From positions 25,246 through 89,245 of the forward strand of contig CAIXEA010000025.1 of NCBI GenBank assembly GCA_903918315.1: 64,000 bases of DNA. The letters run 5' to 3'. The position numbers and the translations under genes were made by a program. Below are positions 52,555-61,946 of the stretch, piece by piece. A model generated the notes under the pieces. The model did not search any database, had not been told where the DNA came from, and worked only from the letters and a program-made list of their open reading frames with translations. The stretch is from an uncultured Acetobacteraceae bacterium (GTDB taxonomy: Bacteria > Pseudomonadota > Alphaproteobacteria > Acetobacterales > Acetobacteraceae). Every line of letters starts with the position of its first letter. Position 1 is the stretch's first letter.

Positions 52555-53285
52555 GCGGAAAATTCGAAATGCTGGACGGTGTTTCCAGCCTCCCCAAGCC
52601 GTTGATCATGGTGGTGGAAGACGAGGCGCCGCTGGCGACCATGCTCCGCTACAACCTCGAAAAGCAGGGGTTCCGGGTTGAAGAAGCGGCCGATGGGCAG
52701 GAAGCCCTGACCCGCATCGCTGAAACGCGCCCCGATCTGGTGCTACTCGACTGGATGTTGCCGGCGATGTCGGGCATCGAGGTTTGCCGCCAGTTGCGCC
52801 GCCGTCCGAACACCCGCGATTTGCCGGTGATCATGGTGACCGCGCGGGTGGAAGATCAGGACGCGGTGCGGGCGCTGAACACCGGCGCCGACGACTACGT
52901 CACCAAGCCGTTCAACATCGAAGCCCTGATGGCACGGATGCGCGCATTGCTGCGCCGGTCCTCGACGGTGCCGGTGAAGGGCCAGCTGTCGTTCCACGAT
53001 ATCGAGATGGATCTGGCGACCCATCGCGTGACCCGCAACAACCGCCGGGTGCATCTGGGGCCGACCGAATTCCGGCTGCTGGAGTTCTTCCTGCAACACC
53101 CCCGCCGGGTCTTTACCCGCGAGGAATTGCTGGACGCGGTCTGGGGCCCGGACATCCATGTCGAGCCGCGCACGGTTGATGTGCATATCCGCCGGCTGCG
53201 CAAGTCGATCAACGGTGATGGCGAGCTGGATGTGGTCCGCACCGTGCGTACCGCCGGTTACGCGCTGGATACTGAACCGGTCTGA
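52551..53285 (+). CDS. phoB: Phosphate regulon response regulator PhoB
   Basis: 244 residues. Receiver domain with LIMVVEDEAPLATMLRYNLE (acidic pair), phosphorylation Asp 67 in VLLDWMLPAMSG and Lys 119 in DDYVTKPFN, then an OmpR-type winged helix (LGPTEFRLLEFFLQHPRRVF, VDVHIRRLRKSI, VRTAGYAL). Binds Pho boxes such as the one before pstS. No phoR histidine kinase follows or precedes it here. Confidence 0.94.
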   Translation: MSGKFEMLDGVSSLPKPLIMVVEDEAPLATMLRYNLEKQGFRVEEAADGQEALTRIAETRPDLVLLDWMLPAMSGIEVCRQLRRRPNTRDLPVIMVTARVEDQDAVRALNTGADDYVTKPFNIEALMARMRALLRRSSTVPVKGQLSFHDIEMDLATHRVTRNNRRVHLGPTEFRLLEFFLQHPRRVFTREELLDAVWGPDIHVEPRTVDVHIRRLRKSINGDGELDVVRTVRTAGYALDTEPV

Positions 53286-53359
53286 AGTCTGGTCCGCTTG
53301 CTCGATCCGGTGAAGCGCCGCTATCGTTCCTCCCTGTCTGATAATCCTGGGAGGGAACG

Positions 53360-53863
53360 ATGGACGCCGACGCCAAGAAAACATCACTTCGTATGATTCC
53401 ATACGGAATCTACATCCTCACCGCCGATGACGGGAAGGGCAATGTGGGGGCCGCGACCGTCAATTGGGTCACGCAGGCGTCCTTCGCTCCACCGCTGGTG
53501 GTGGTTGGGGTCAAGGCCGACTCGGGGGCGCATACCGTCGTCAAAGGCACCGGCAAATTCACGCTGAATATGCTGGGCAAGGACGGCAAGGGCGCGGCTT
53601 TCGGCTTCTTCAAGCCGGCCAAACTCGAAGACGGCAAGCTGAACGGCCACGGCTTCCGCACGGGTGCGAATGGCTGCGCGATCCTCGATATCGCCATCGC
53701 CGCGGTCGAGTGTACCGTCAAGGACGTGCTGGAACTGGGCGACCATAGCGTCGTCGTGGCGGAGGTGACCGAGGCGCATCTGATGAAGGCCCCCGAAGGC
53801 CGCGCCGATGCCGCGATCCTGGAAATGAAAGACCTCGGCGACGCCGTCTACTACGGCGGTTGA
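53360..53863 (+). CDS. Flavin reductase family (FMN-binding) protein
   Basis: 167 residues with GGAGGG before the ATG. LRMIPYGIYILTADDGKGNVGAATVNWVTQ, ASFAPPLVVVGVKADS and the central KFTLNMLGKDGKGAAFGFF are those of flavin-reductase-like split-barrel proteins, which use NAD(P)H to make FMNH2. The luciferase-like monooxygenase 28 bases downstream would be the consumer. The pair looks like a two-component monooxygenase. Confidence 0.9.
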   Translation: MDADAKKTSLRMIPYGIYILTADDGKGNVGAATVNWVTQASFAPPLVVVGVKADSGAHTVVKGTGKFTLNMLGKDGKGAAFGFFKPAKLEDGKLNGHGFRTGANGCAILDIAIAAVECTVKDVLELGDHSVVVAEVTEAHLMKAPEGRADAAILEMKDLGDAVYYGG

Positions 53864-53890
53864 GGACCTGACAGCGAAGGAGAACCCCCG

Positions 53891-55051
53891 GTGATCACCA
53901 AATTCGCGACCGTCTACCCTGGCCATATCGATTTGCCGGATCATGGGCAACATGCGACTCCGGCGAATGAACGGCGGTTCTCCAATGCTGAACTGGCGGG
54001 CGTCTTCGCCAAGGCCGAGGCGGTGGCCAAGGTCATGGACGCGGGCGGCTGGGACACGCTCTGGATGGCGGAGCACCATTTCCAGTTCGAGGGCTATGAG
54101 GTCATCCCCAACCTGCTGATGCTGGCGGTGCATCTGGCCCATGTGACCAAGACGCTGAAGACCGGCTGCGGCTTCAACATCGCGCCCATGTGGCACCCGC
54201 TGCGCCTGGCGGAGGATTACGCCACCGCCGACATTCTGACCAAAGGACGCACCGTCTTCGGTGTCGGCCGCGGCTACCACACGCGGGAGGTTGAGGTGTT
54301 CGGCGCCCCTATGCTCGACCAGGATGCAAACCGAGCGCTGTTCGAGGAACAGGTGGAGATCCTGTTCAAGGCCTTCAACAACGAACGCTTCTCCCACAAG
54401 GGCCAGCATTACACCTTGCCGCCTGAGGTTCCGTATCGTGGTTATCAGCTCAAGGAGCTGACCCTGGTGCCGCGCCCGATCAACCTGCCGGTAGAAACCT
54501 GGCAACCGGTCGTCAGCGCCAATCCGCGCGGCCTGGATTTCATGGTCAAACACGGCATTAAGGGGGCCGTGGGCGGCGGTGCGGCGACGCTGCAGGCCGG
54601 CCCGATCGTTGGCTACCAGGATGCGGCGGCTCGGGCCGGGCTCGATTTGAAACTGGGGGAGAACCTGATGCTCGGTATCTTCTTCCACCTCGATGACAGC
54701 CGGGAGAAGGCGATCGCGGCGATGCGCCCGGTCTATGAAGAGCATGCCAAGATGTTCGCCCCGCTCGGCTTCCTGCCCGGTGCGACTCCGGCGCATATCG
54801 CAGCCATCGGCAAGCGCGGCGGCTGGTATGAGGCCGGGGTGCCGACGCTGGAAAGCTATATCGAGACGGGCGCCTGGTTCGCCGGCACGCCGGAGGAGCT
54901 GGTTGCTTACCTCAAGGATCTGGAAAACCGGTATCCCGGCATGGAGCACATCAATCTCAGCACGCCCATGGGCACGCCGCAGGCCCGGATGCTGGAGCAG
55001 TTCCAGTGGGTGAGTGAGGCTGTGATGCCGGCATTCCAGAACCGTCTTTAA
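53891..55051 (+). CDS. LLM class flavin-dependent monooxygenase
   Basis: 386 residues from a GTG at 53891, preceded by AAGGAG. TLWMAEHHFQFEGYEVIPN, KTGCGFNIAPMWHPLRLAED, GRTVFGVGRGYHTREVE and AWFAGTPEELVAYLKDLEN are luciferase-like family marks. Third LLM protein in the window, and the only one beside a flavin reductase. Substrate unknown. Confidence 0.9.
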   Translation: MITKFATVYPGHIDLPDHGQHATPANERRFSNAELAGVFAKAEAVAKVMDAGGWDTLWMAEHHFQFEGYEVIPNLLMLAVHLAHVTKTLKTGCGFNIAPMWHPLRLAEDYATADILTKGRTVFGVGRGYHTREVEVFGAPMLDQDANRALFEEQVEILFKAFNNERFSHKGQHYTLPPEVPYRGYQLKELTLVPRPINLPVETWQPVVSANPRGLDFMVKHGIKGAVGGGAATLQAGPIVGYQDAAARAGLDLKLGENLMLGIFFHLDDSREKAIAAMRPVYEEHAKMFAPLGFLPGATPAHIAAIGKRGGWYEAGVPTLESYIETGAWFAGTPEELVAYLKDLENRYPGMEHINLSTPMGTPQARMLEQFQWVSEAVMPAFQNRL

Positions 55052-55209
55052 GGAAATCGCCGCTATAAGCGATGGAAACGTCAGAACGCCTTGCGACCGC
55101 CCCGCCCCTCTGCTAGACGGCGCGGCTCGCACGATGACCCGAGTATAAAAGCCTCTCGTTCGTTCCGAACGGCCGGGAGGATGCTCAGAATGAAAAGGGG
55201 CCTTGTCCC

Positions 55210-55413
55210 ATGGCTGTACCGAAGAGAAAGACCTCCCCCTCCCGCGCCGGCATGCGCCGTAGCCACCAGGCGCTACCGAAGGAGCAGCATGCCGAATGCG
55301 GCAACTGCGGGGAGCTGAAGCGCCCGCATCATGTGTGCAGCCATTGCGGCCACTATGATGGCCGTGAAGTGGTCGCCGCCGGCGGTGCGCTGAAGGGCGC
55401 CGTCCGGGCCTGA
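55210..55413 (+). CDS. rpmF: 50S ribosomal protein L32
   Basis: 67 residues. [20 protein letters not shown] is invariant in L32, followed by a zinc ribbon with Cys 30, Cys 33 (CGNC) and Cys 43, Cys 46 (CSHC). AAAGGGG before the ATG. Followed by plsX and fabH, as in many bacteria. Confidence 0.97.
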   Translation: MAVPKRKTSPSRAGMRRSHQALPKEQHAECGNCGELKRPHHVCSHCGHYDGREVVAAGGALKGAVRA

Positions 55414-55444
55414 AATCGGGCACCGGCGTGTCCGCGCTCCGGCC

Positions 55445-56512
55445 TTGACCGGCACTTACACGTTGGCGGTCGACGCCATGGGCGGCGATCATGCGCCGGA
55501 CATGGTCATCGACGGGCTGGAGATCGCGGCGGAACGTCATCCGCACGCGCGTTTTCTGCTTGTCGGCGATGAACCGAGTCTGTCCGCGCTGCTGAGCAAG
55601 CGGCGCCGGGCGCGTGCGGCCTGTACGATCCGGCATGCGGCGCAGAAGATCAGTTCCGACATGAAGCCGACAGCGGCGTTGCGGACCCGTGACTCCTCCA
55701 TGCGCATGGCCATCGACGCCGTCGCAAGTGGCGAAGCCGCGGGCGTCGTGTCAGCCGGTAATACCGGCGCGCTGCTGGCCTTGGCTAAAATCGTCCTTAA
55801 ATCCCTACCTGGCATCGATCGCCCGGCCATGGCGGCGATCGGGCCCTCGGCCCGGGGCGACGTGGTCATGCTCGATCTCGGTGCCAACGTGCAGTGCGAC
55901 GTGCGCAACCTCGTGGAATTCGCGGTGATGGGCGATGTCTTCGCCCGCTGCGTACTGGGTCTGACGGCGCCGACAATCGGCTTGCTGAATGTCGGGGCTG
56001 AGGAGCTGAAGGGCGACGACACCGTGCGTAAGGCCGCGGAGATCCTGCGCGCCAGCCATATCGGCCCGCAGTTTCATGGGTTCGTCGAAGGCCATGACAT
56101 CGCGGCCGGCACCACCGACGTCATCGTTACCGATGGCTTCACCGGCAATGTCGCGCTGAAAACCGCCGAGGGCGCCCTGAAGTTGATCGGCGGCCTGCTG
56201 CGCCAGGTTTTCAACAACGGCATCCTCTCGAAAATCGCCTATCTCCTCGCCAAACCCGGCCTCGATCGGCTGCGTGAATGGCTCGATCCGCGGCGCTATA
56301 ATGGCGCGGTCATGGTCGGTCTGAATGGTGTGGTCGTGAAGTCGCATGGCGGCACCGACGCGCAGGGCTTCGCCCATGCGATCGATGTGGCGATGGACAT
56401 GGTGGTGCACCGGTTTAACGACCATATCCGCGAAGATCTGGCCCGGATCGGACTGGACAAGCGCGCCGTGCGGGAGAAAAACGGCAGCGCGGCGAAACTC
56501 GCGCCCGCATGA
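55445..56512 (+). CDS. plsX: Phosphate acyltransferase PlsX
   Basis: 355 residues from a TTG at 55445, 31 bases after rpmF; there is no earlier in-frame start and no ATG until after the AVDAMGGDHAP motif. SAGNTGALLALAKIVL, DLGANVQCDVRNLVEFAVMG and VTDGFTGNVALKTAEGALKL are family-defining. It makes acyl-phosphate from acyl-ACP for phospholipid synthesis at the membrane. Confidence 0.95.
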   Translation: MTGTYTLAVDAMGGDHAPDMVIDGLEIAAERHPHARFLLVGDEPSLSALLSKRRRARAACTIRHAAQKISSDMKPTAALRTRDSSMRMAIDAVASGEAAGVVSAGNTGALLALAKIVLKSLPGIDRPAMAAIGPSARGDVVMLDLGANVQCDVRNLVEFAVMGDVFARCVLGLTAPTIGLLNVGAEELKGDDTVRKAAEILRASHIGPQFHGFVEGHDIAAGTTDVIVTDGFTGNVALKTAEGALKLIGGLLRQVFNNGILSKIAYLLAKPGLDRLREWLDPRRYNGAVMVGLNGVVVKSHGGTDAQGFAHAIDVAMDMVVHRFNDHIREDLARIGLDKRAVREKNGSAAKLAPA

Positions 56513-56553
56513 ACCGACTCGGGGCCACCAGGCGCCGCTGACCAGGAAGACCG

Positions 56554-57522
56554 ATGCCACCCCGCTCAATCCTTGCCGGTATCGGCGCCTATCTACCCGA
56601 GCGTGTCGTCACCAACGATGAGTTGGCTCGCACCGTCGACACGACGGATGCCTGGATCCAGGAACGGACCGGAATCACCCAACGCCATTTCGCCGCGCCG
56701 CATGAAACCGCAGCGTTCATGGGCACCGCCGCGGCGCGTGCCGCGCTGGCCGATGCCGGTGCGCAGCCCAGCGACGTCGACGGCATCATTGTCGCCACCA
56801 GCACCCCGGATCAGGCCTTTCCGGCCACGGCCCTGCGCGTGCAGGCCGCATTGGGCGTGACGAAGGGCTTCGGCTTCGATCTGGCCGCGGCCTGTGCCGG
56901 CTTCGTCTACGCATTGTCTGTCGCCGACGCGATGATCCGCTCTGGCCAGGCGCGCGGTATCCTGGTCATCGGGTCGGAGGTCTATACCCGCATCCTCAAC
57001 TGGCAGGACCGGGGCACTTGCGTCCTGTTTGGCGATGGCGCCGGTGCGGTTTTCCTGACCGCGGGGGAGGGCGCCGGGATCGATCAGGGCATTCTGTCCA
57101 CCCATATCCACGCCCAGGGCACGCTCGGTGACATCCTTTATGTGGATGGTGCCGTCGGACAGCCCGACAAGCCTGGGCATCTGGTGATGCATGGGCGGGA
57201 GGTCTTCCGCCACGCCGTGACCCGACTCGCCGAAGCTGTCGAGGAGGCGCTGGCTGCCAACAGTCTGACACCAGCCGACATCGACTGGCTCGTGCCGCAT
57301 CAGGCGAACCGCCGGATCATTGATGCGATGGGCCGTAAGCTGGGCCTGGCGGCGGATCGGGTGGTCGTCACCGTGGATCATCACGCCAACACGTCCGCCG
57401 CCTCAGTCCCGCTCGCACTGGCCGAGGCGTGGAAGGATGGGCGGATCAAGCGCGGCGATCTCGTCCTGCTCGAAGCGCTGGGTGGTGGTCTCGTATGGGG
57501 TTCGGCACTCGTTCGAATTTGA
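56554..57522 (+). CDS. fabH: 3-oxoacyl-ACP synthase III (FabH)
   Basis: 322 residues, AGGAAG upstream. Catalytic Cys 114 (DLAAACAGFVYAL), His 249 (VPHQANRRIID) and Asn 279 (DHHANTSAASVPLAL). Starts fatty acid synthesis from acetyl-CoA and malonyl-ACP. Third gene of the rpmF-plsX-fabH set. Confidence 0.97.
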   Translation: MPPRSILAGIGAYLPERVVTNDELARTVDTTDAWIQERTGITQRHFAAPHETAAFMGTAAARAALADAGAQPSDVDGIIVATSTPDQAFPATALRVQAALGVTKGFGFDLAAACAGFVYALSVADAMIRSGQARGILVIGSEVYTRILNWQDRGTCVLFGDGAGAVFLTAGEGAGIDQGILSTHIHAQGTLGDILYVDGAVGQPDKPGHLVMHGREVFRHAVTRLAEAVEEALAANSLTPADIDWLVPHQANRRIIDAMGRKLGLAADRVVVTVDHHANTSAASVPLALAEAWKDGRIKRGDLVLLEALGGGLVWGSALVRI

Positions 57523-57607
57523 TCATTGCGCGTACAACCGCCTGATCCTGGGCGATTTTCTGTTTTGGAAACTTGACGTAGCGGCGCCGTCTGCCTAGCG
57601 TCTTGCC

Positions 57608-57919
57608 ATGCAAACAGTCACGCGCGCCCAACTCGCTGCAATGATCTACGCCGAAGTCGGCTTGTCACGGAACGAATCCGCTGACCTGTTAGAAACGGTT
57701 TTGGAACGGATTGCGGCGACTCTCCAGGACGGTGAATCTGTCAAAATCAGTGGGTTCGGAACCTTCTCTGTACGCCAGAAAGGCCGCCGGATCGGACGCA
57801 ATCCCAAGACCGGGGAAGAAGTGCCGATCCTGCCGCGTCGGGTTTTGGTGTTCCGTCCGAGCCATGTTCTGAAGGCACGGATCAACGGCCTCGTCCCGGG
57901 CGCGGATGAGGACGAATGA
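57608..57919 (+). CDS. ihfA: Integration host factor alpha subunit
   Basis: 103 residues. [54 protein letters not shown] (beta arms that bend DNA, with the intercalating Pro) and [16 protein letters not shown]. Heterodimer partner IhfB is not in the window. 85 bases after fabH, likely with its own promoter; overlaps merR by 4 bases. Confidence 0.95.
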   Translation: MQTVTRAQLAAMIYAEVGLSRNESADLLETVLERIAATLQDGESVKISGFGTFSVRQKGRRIGRNPKTGEEVPILPRRVLVFRPSHVLKARINGLVPGADEDE

Positions 57920-58464
57920 GCGACGCCGCCGGCGATGACGACCTCGACGCGCTTGGCGGTCGGCTGCGGCCAAAAAAAGCGCCGAATGCCTTTCGCACCA
58001 TCAGTGAAGTCGCGGACGAACTCCACATTCCCCAACATGTGCTGCGCTTTTGGGAAACCCGCTTTCCGCAGGTGAAGCCGCTCAAGCGCGGCGGCGGCCG
58101 CCGGTACTACCGGCCCGATGACATCGTATTGCTGCGGCGCGTGGCCGACCTGCTTTACACGCAGGGCTACACGATCAAGGGCGTGCAACGCCTTTTGCGC
58201 GAAGGCGGCGGCCGTCTGTCTGACGACATTCCTCCGCCTTCGGCCGATGAGCGGGCGGAAGCGGAGGCCGAACGTGCATCCGTCGAACCACCGGAACCTG
58301 AGATGTTGATTCCAGGCCTCGATCTCGAACCCGAGCCACAGTTGGAGCCGCGCGCCGTGCGCGCCGCGCCGCGCCCCAAAGTGGACCCGGAGGTTGAGCG
58401 GTTGCGGGCGCTGTTGGCCGAAGTACTGGAAGAACTGGAAGACCTCCGCGCTTTGCTGCCGTAA
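57916..58464 (+). CDS. MerR family transcriptional regulator
   Basis: 182 residues. The HTH and wing read [25 protein letters not shown] and [24 protein letters not shown], then [14 protein letters not shown]. The C-terminal half is an acidic, proline-rich linker followed by a Leu-rich helix ([19 protein letters not shown]) fit for dimerisation. No Cys metal site is seen, so it is not a classical MerR metal sensor. In alphaproteobacteria this gene commonly follows ihfA; target unknown. Confidence 0.93.
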   Translation: MSDAAGDDDLDALGGRLRPKKAPNAFRTISEVADELHIPQHVLRFWETRFPQVKPLKRGGGRRYYRPDDIVLLRRVADLLYTQGYTIKGVQRLLREGGGRLSDDIPPPSADERAEAEAERASVEPPEPEMLIPGLDLEPEPQLEPRAVRAAPRPKVDPEVERLRALLAEVLEELEDLRALLP

Positions 58465-58513
58465 GGGCGTTGCGGTGTTCGGAGTCCGCTGGTAAAGGGT
58501 GCGTCCCCGCGGT

Positions 58514-58590
58514 CGGAGCGTAGCGCAGTCTGGTAGCGCATCAGTCTGGGGGACTGGGGGTCGTGGGTTCGAATCCCGCCGCTCCGACCA
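58514..58590 (+). tRNA. tRNA-Pro (GGG)
   Basis: 77 bases, CCA encoded. Acceptor CGGAGCG pairs with CGCTCCG; anticodon stem TCAGT/ACTGG with the loop CTGGGGG, anticodon GGG; T arm GTGGGTTCGAATCCCGC. The 5' C is the identity base of tRNA-Pro. It follows merR by about 50 bases. Confidence 0.95.
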
Positions 58591-58596
58591 AATGAC

Positions 58597-58640
58597 CTCC
58601 ATCCATGGCACCGTGCTTGCATGGCGCGGACTGGATGGAG
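58597..58640 (+). terminator. Hairpin after tRNA-Pro
   Basis: CTCCATCCA at 58597-58605 and TGGATGGAG at 58632-58640 form a perfect 9-base stem around a 26-base loop. It starts 7 bases after the tRNA end and ends 50 bases before the allophanate hydrolase start; a tRNA terminator or leader structure is likely. Confidence 0.5.
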
Positions 58641-58689
58641 ATTGCATGAAGAATCCAAAGCCTCTCGTAGCCATTAAGGGATTGCCGGT

Positions 58690-60384
58690 TTGACGCGCGG
58701 GCCGCTGGCCGCCGCCCAGGCCGCCCTGTCCGCTGACCGCGCTGCGGCTGACCCGGCAATCTGGATCACCCGCTTGCCCGATGAGGCCATTCTGGCCCAG
58801 GCCCAGGCCTTGGAACGTGAAGGTCCGCGCGGCCGGCCGCTCTGGGGCCTCACGGCAGTCATCAAAGATAACATTGATGTTGCCGGTCTTCCGACAACCG
58901 CGGCCTGCCCTGAATTTAGCCATATGCCCGCTGGATCGGCGGCAGCCGTACAGCGGCTGATCGATGCCGGGGCGTTGATTCTGGGGAAGGTGAACCTCGA
59001 TCAGTTCGCGACCGGGCTGGTCGGGGTGCGCAGCCCCTATGGCGTGCCGCGGAACGTGTTCAATCCGGCCTATGTGCCAGGCGGCTCATCATCGGGATCC
59101 GCCATCGCGGTGGCGGCGGGGATCGCCGATTTCGCGCTCGGCACCGATACCGCCGGATCCGGGCGGGTGCCGGCCATGTTTGGCAACATCGTGGGGCTGA
59201 AGCCGACGGTCGGCAGTGTATCCGCCGCCGGCATGGTGCCCGCCTGCCGGTCGGTGGACACGATCTCAGTCTTCGCCAAAACGGTTGACGCGGCGCTGGC
59301 GGTCGAACGGGTGATCGCCGGCTTTGATCGGACCGATCCTTATTCCAGGCAGGCTCCCGCGGGGTTCATGCGCCGGGCGGCCTTGCCCGCCGACCTGCGG
59401 ATCGCGGTGGCGGAGGTGGCAACGCTGTGCGACCCGCCCGTGGCCGACGCCTATCGCCGGGCGACCGCGCTGTTCCGGACCACCGAAACCGTTGATCTTG
59501 GACCGTTCCTGGCCGTCGCCAGGCTGCTGTATGACGGCCCCTGGGTGGCCGAGCGGACGGCGGCACTGCGCGCGATCGTCGTCGAGCAGCCAGAGATCAT
59601 GCATCCAGTCACCCGCGCCATCGTCGCCGGCGGACTGACCCGCAAAACCGTTGACGCGTTCGACGCTTTCCACCAACTGGCGCAGGCGCGGCGGATCGCC
59701 AGCGAACTCTTTGCCCGGTGTGAGGCACTGATCCTCCCCACCGCGCCTTTTACCCCGACCCTCGCGGCGTTGCAGGCGGATCCGATCGGTCCCAACAGCC
59801 GCCTTGGCACCTTCACCAACTTCGTGAATCTCTGCGACCTCGCCGCGATTGCCGTGCCGGCCGGCTTCGGTCCGGACGGGCTGCCCGTGGGGGTGACAGT
59901 GATTGGCCCGGCCTGGTCGGAGGGGCGCATCGCCGCCATCGCCGATGCCATCCATCGGCATTGCGTGGATGGTCTGCCCCCCGCGGTGATCGATCCCGTG
60001 CAATCGGATGAGACAGCGCTGTTCTGCATCGGCGCCCATATGGCCGGTTTGCCGCTGAACCCGCAGGTGACCGCCCTGGGCGGGCGCTTCCTGCGGGCGG
60101 CGCGGACGCTGCCGATCTACCGCCTGCATGCCATGGGGAACCGGCCCGGGATGGTGCGGGTGGCATCGGGCGTATCCGTGGCGGGGGAGGTCTGGGCCCT
60201 GCCCACCGCCGCGATCGGCGCATTGCTGGCGCAAGTGCCCGCGCCCCTTGGCTTTGGCCAGGCGTTGCTGGAAGACGGGCCTTGCCTGGGGTTCGTCGCC
60301 GAAGCCCTGGGGGTCGAGGGGACACCGGACATCTCATCATATGGCGGCTGGCGGGCCTGGCTCGCCCGGGAGGGGCATGCATGA
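58690..60384 (+). CDS. atzF: Allophanate hydrolase
   Basis: 564 residues from a TTG at 58690 (AAGGG nearby). The amidase-signature domain has Lys 59 (AVIKDNIDV), cis-Ser 133 (GGSSSGS) and the nucleophile Ser 157 (TDTAGSGRVPA). After about residue 430 comes a separate domain (FCIGAHMAGLPLNPQVTALG, then PLGFGQALLEDG and SYGGWRAWL), the second domain of AtzF-type enzymes. Allophanate is hydrolysed to CO2 and ammonia in cooperation of the two domains. First gene of an amidase cluster. Confidence 0.92.
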   Translation: MTRGPLAAAQAALSADRAAADPAIWITRLPDEAILAQAQALEREGPRGRPLWGLTAVIKDNIDVAGLPTTAACPEFSHMPAGSAAAVQRLIDAGALILGKVNLDQFATGLVGVRSPYGVPRNVFNPAYVPGGSSSGSAIAVAAGIADFALGTDTAGSGRVPAMFGNIVGLKPTVGSVSAAGMVPACRSVDTISVFAKTVDAALAVERVIAGFDRTDPYSRQAPAGFMRRAALPADLRIAVAEVATLCDPPVADAYRRATALFRTTETVDLGPFLAVARLLYDGPWVAERTAALRAIVVEQPEIMHPVTRAIVAGGLTRKTVDAFDAFHQLAQARRIASELFARCEALILPTAPFTPTLAALQADPIGPNSRLGTFTNFVNLCDLAAIAVPAGFGPDGLPVGVTVIGPAWSEGRIAAIADAIHRHCVDGLPPAVIDPVQSDETALFCIGAHMAGLPLNPQVTALGGRFLRAARTLPIYRLHAMGNRPGMVRVASGVSVAGEVWALPTAAIGALLAQVPAPLGFGQALLEDGPCLGFVAEALGVEGTPDISSYGGWRAWLAREGHA

Positions 60385-60563
60385 CCGACGACGAACTGGA
60401 CGCCTATATCGGCGCCTCCGCGGCGCTGCTGGGGCTGGGCGTGCGGCCTGAGTGGCAGGCACCGATCCGCGCCAACCTGTCTGTCACCCTGCGGATGGCT
60501 GCGTTGGTGGAGGGATTCTCCCTCCCGGACGAAGCCGAACCCGCCCCCGTTTATGAGGCCTGA
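60381..60563 (+). CDS. AtzG-like small subunit (DUF4089, GatC-like)
   Basis: 60 residues, starting within the stop of the allophanate hydrolase gene (ATGA). MTDDELDAYIGASAALLGLGV and IRANLSVTLRMAALVEGFSLPD match DUF4089 proteins (AtzG, HpxX), which wrap around and stabilise an AtzE-type amidase as GatC does GatA. The amidase starts 3 bases downstream. Confidence 0.9.
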   Translation: MTDDELDAYIGASAALLGLGVRPEWQAPIRANLSVTLRMAALVEGFSLPDEAEPAPVYEA

Positions 60564-60566
60564 GCG

Positions 60567-61946
60567 ATGCATGAGCTTGCCTGGCAGACCGCTACGGACA
60601 CCGCCGCCGCGATCGCCAGCGGCGCTACCACCGCCCGTGCGGTCACCGAGGCCACGCTGGCCAGGATCGCCAGCCGTGATCAGGTCCTGAACGCCTTCAC
60701 CGATGTCACCGCCACCCGCGCTCGGGCTCGGGCCGAGGCGGTCGATGCCGGCACCGTCACCGGTCCGCTCGCCGGGGTGCCCTTCGCGGTCAAGAATCTG
60801 TTCGACGTCGCCGGCCTGCCCACCCGGGCCGGGAGCCTGATCAACCGCGACCGCCCCGCCGCGACCCGCGATGCCGTGCTGATAGAGCGGCTTGAAGCCG
60901 CCGGCGCCATCCTCATCGGCGCGCTGAACATGGGCGAATACGCTTATGACTTCACCGGGGAGAACCGGCACGACGGTGCCTCCCGCAATCCGCACGACAC
61001 GGCGCGCATGAGCGGCGGGTCCTCCGGCGGCTCAGGTTCGGCCGTCGCGGGCGGCCTGGTGCCGCTGGCTTTGGGTTCGGACACCAACGGTTCCATCCGG
61101 GTGCCCTCATCCTTGTGCGGGCTGTTCGGGCTGAAACCGACGTTCGGGCGCCTGCCGCGAACCGGGAGCTTCCCGTTCGTCTCCAGCCTCGACCATCTGG
61201 GGCCCTTCGCGCGCTCGGTCACGGATCTGGCTTTGGCCTATGACGTCATGCAGGGCCATGACGAGGACGATCCTTTTTGTGCCGAACGCAGCGCTGAAGC
61301 GGTCTTGCCGGGGTTGGATTTCGGCCTCGGCGGCCTGCGGATCGCCCGCGCCGGTGGGTATTTCCGCCGCGGCATGATGCCCGAGGCCGCCGCCGCCGTG
61401 GATCGTGTCTGCGCTGCCCTGGGCGTGACCGAGGATGTCGATATCCCCGAAGCCGCCCGCGCCCGCGCCGCCGCCTATCTGATCACCACGGCCGAGGGCG
61501 CCGCTTTGCACCTCGGCCGCCTGCGCACCCGTCCGGCCGATTTCGATCCCGATGTGCGCGACCGCCTGATCGCCGGCGCGATGGTGCCGGCGGGGATGGT
61601 GATCCAGGCGCAGAAATTCCGCCGTTGGTTTCGCGCCGCCGTGCTCCGCCTGTTCGAGCATGTGGACGCGATCGTCGCGCCCGCGACCCCGTGCTCCGCC
61701 CCGCTGATCGGGCAGAAGACCTTCGTGCTGGACGGTATGGAACTGCTGGTGCGTCCGAACATGGGGATCTTCACGCAGCCGATTTCCTTCATCGGTCTGC
61801 CGGTGGTCGCGGTGCCGGTCGCGGGGGCGATGCCGATGGCGGTGCAGGTGATCGCACCGCCCTGGCGGGAGGATATCGCACTGCGGATTGCCCGGTTCCT
61901 GGAAGCATCCGATGCTGCTGTCGCACAACGCCCGAAGGAGTGGTGA
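60567..61946 (+). CDS. AtzE-type amidase (1-carboxybiuret hydrolase family)
   Basis: 459 residues. Amidase signature triad Lys 76 (FAVKNLFD), Ser 152 (SGGSSGGSGSA) and Ser 176 (SDTNGSIRVPSS). FTGENRHDGASRNPHD and PISFIGLPVVAVPVAG are AtzE group features. AtzE removes an amino group from 1-carboxybiuret in the s-triazine pathway. The same type occurs as HpxY in purine-ureide pathways; which substrate is used here is not known. Its TGA overlaps the next ATG by one base. Confidence 0.9.
   Translation: MHELAWQTATDTAAAIASGATTARAVTEATLARIASRDQVLNAFTDVTATRARARAEAVDAGTVTGPLAGVPFAVKNLFDVAGLPTRAGSLINRDRPAATRDAVLIERLEAAGAILIGALNMGEYAYDFTGENRHDGASRNPHDTARMSGGSSGGSGSAVAGGLVPLALGSDTNGSIRVPSSLCGLFGLKPTFGRLPRTGSFPFVSSLDHLGPFARSVTDLALAYDVMQGHDEDDPFCAERSAEAVLPGLDFGLGGLRIARAGGYFRRGMMPEAAAAVDRVCAALGVTEDVDIPEAARARAAAYLITTAEGAALHLGRLRTRPADFDPDVRDRLIAGAMVPAGMVIQAQKFRRWFRAAVLRLFEHVDAIVAPATPCSAPLIGQKTFVLDGMELLVRPNMGIFTQPISFIGLPVVAVPVAGAMPMAVQVIAPPWREDIALRIARFLEASDAAVAQRPKEW

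Noticed and set aside
53384..55636. 750-codon minus-strand open frame
   Set aside because: It covers the flavin reductase, the LLM gene, rpmF and the start of plsX in antisense; no family motifs.
57646..58923. 425-codon minus-strand open frame
   Set aside because: Antisense to ihfA, merR, the tRNA and the start of allophanate hydrolase.
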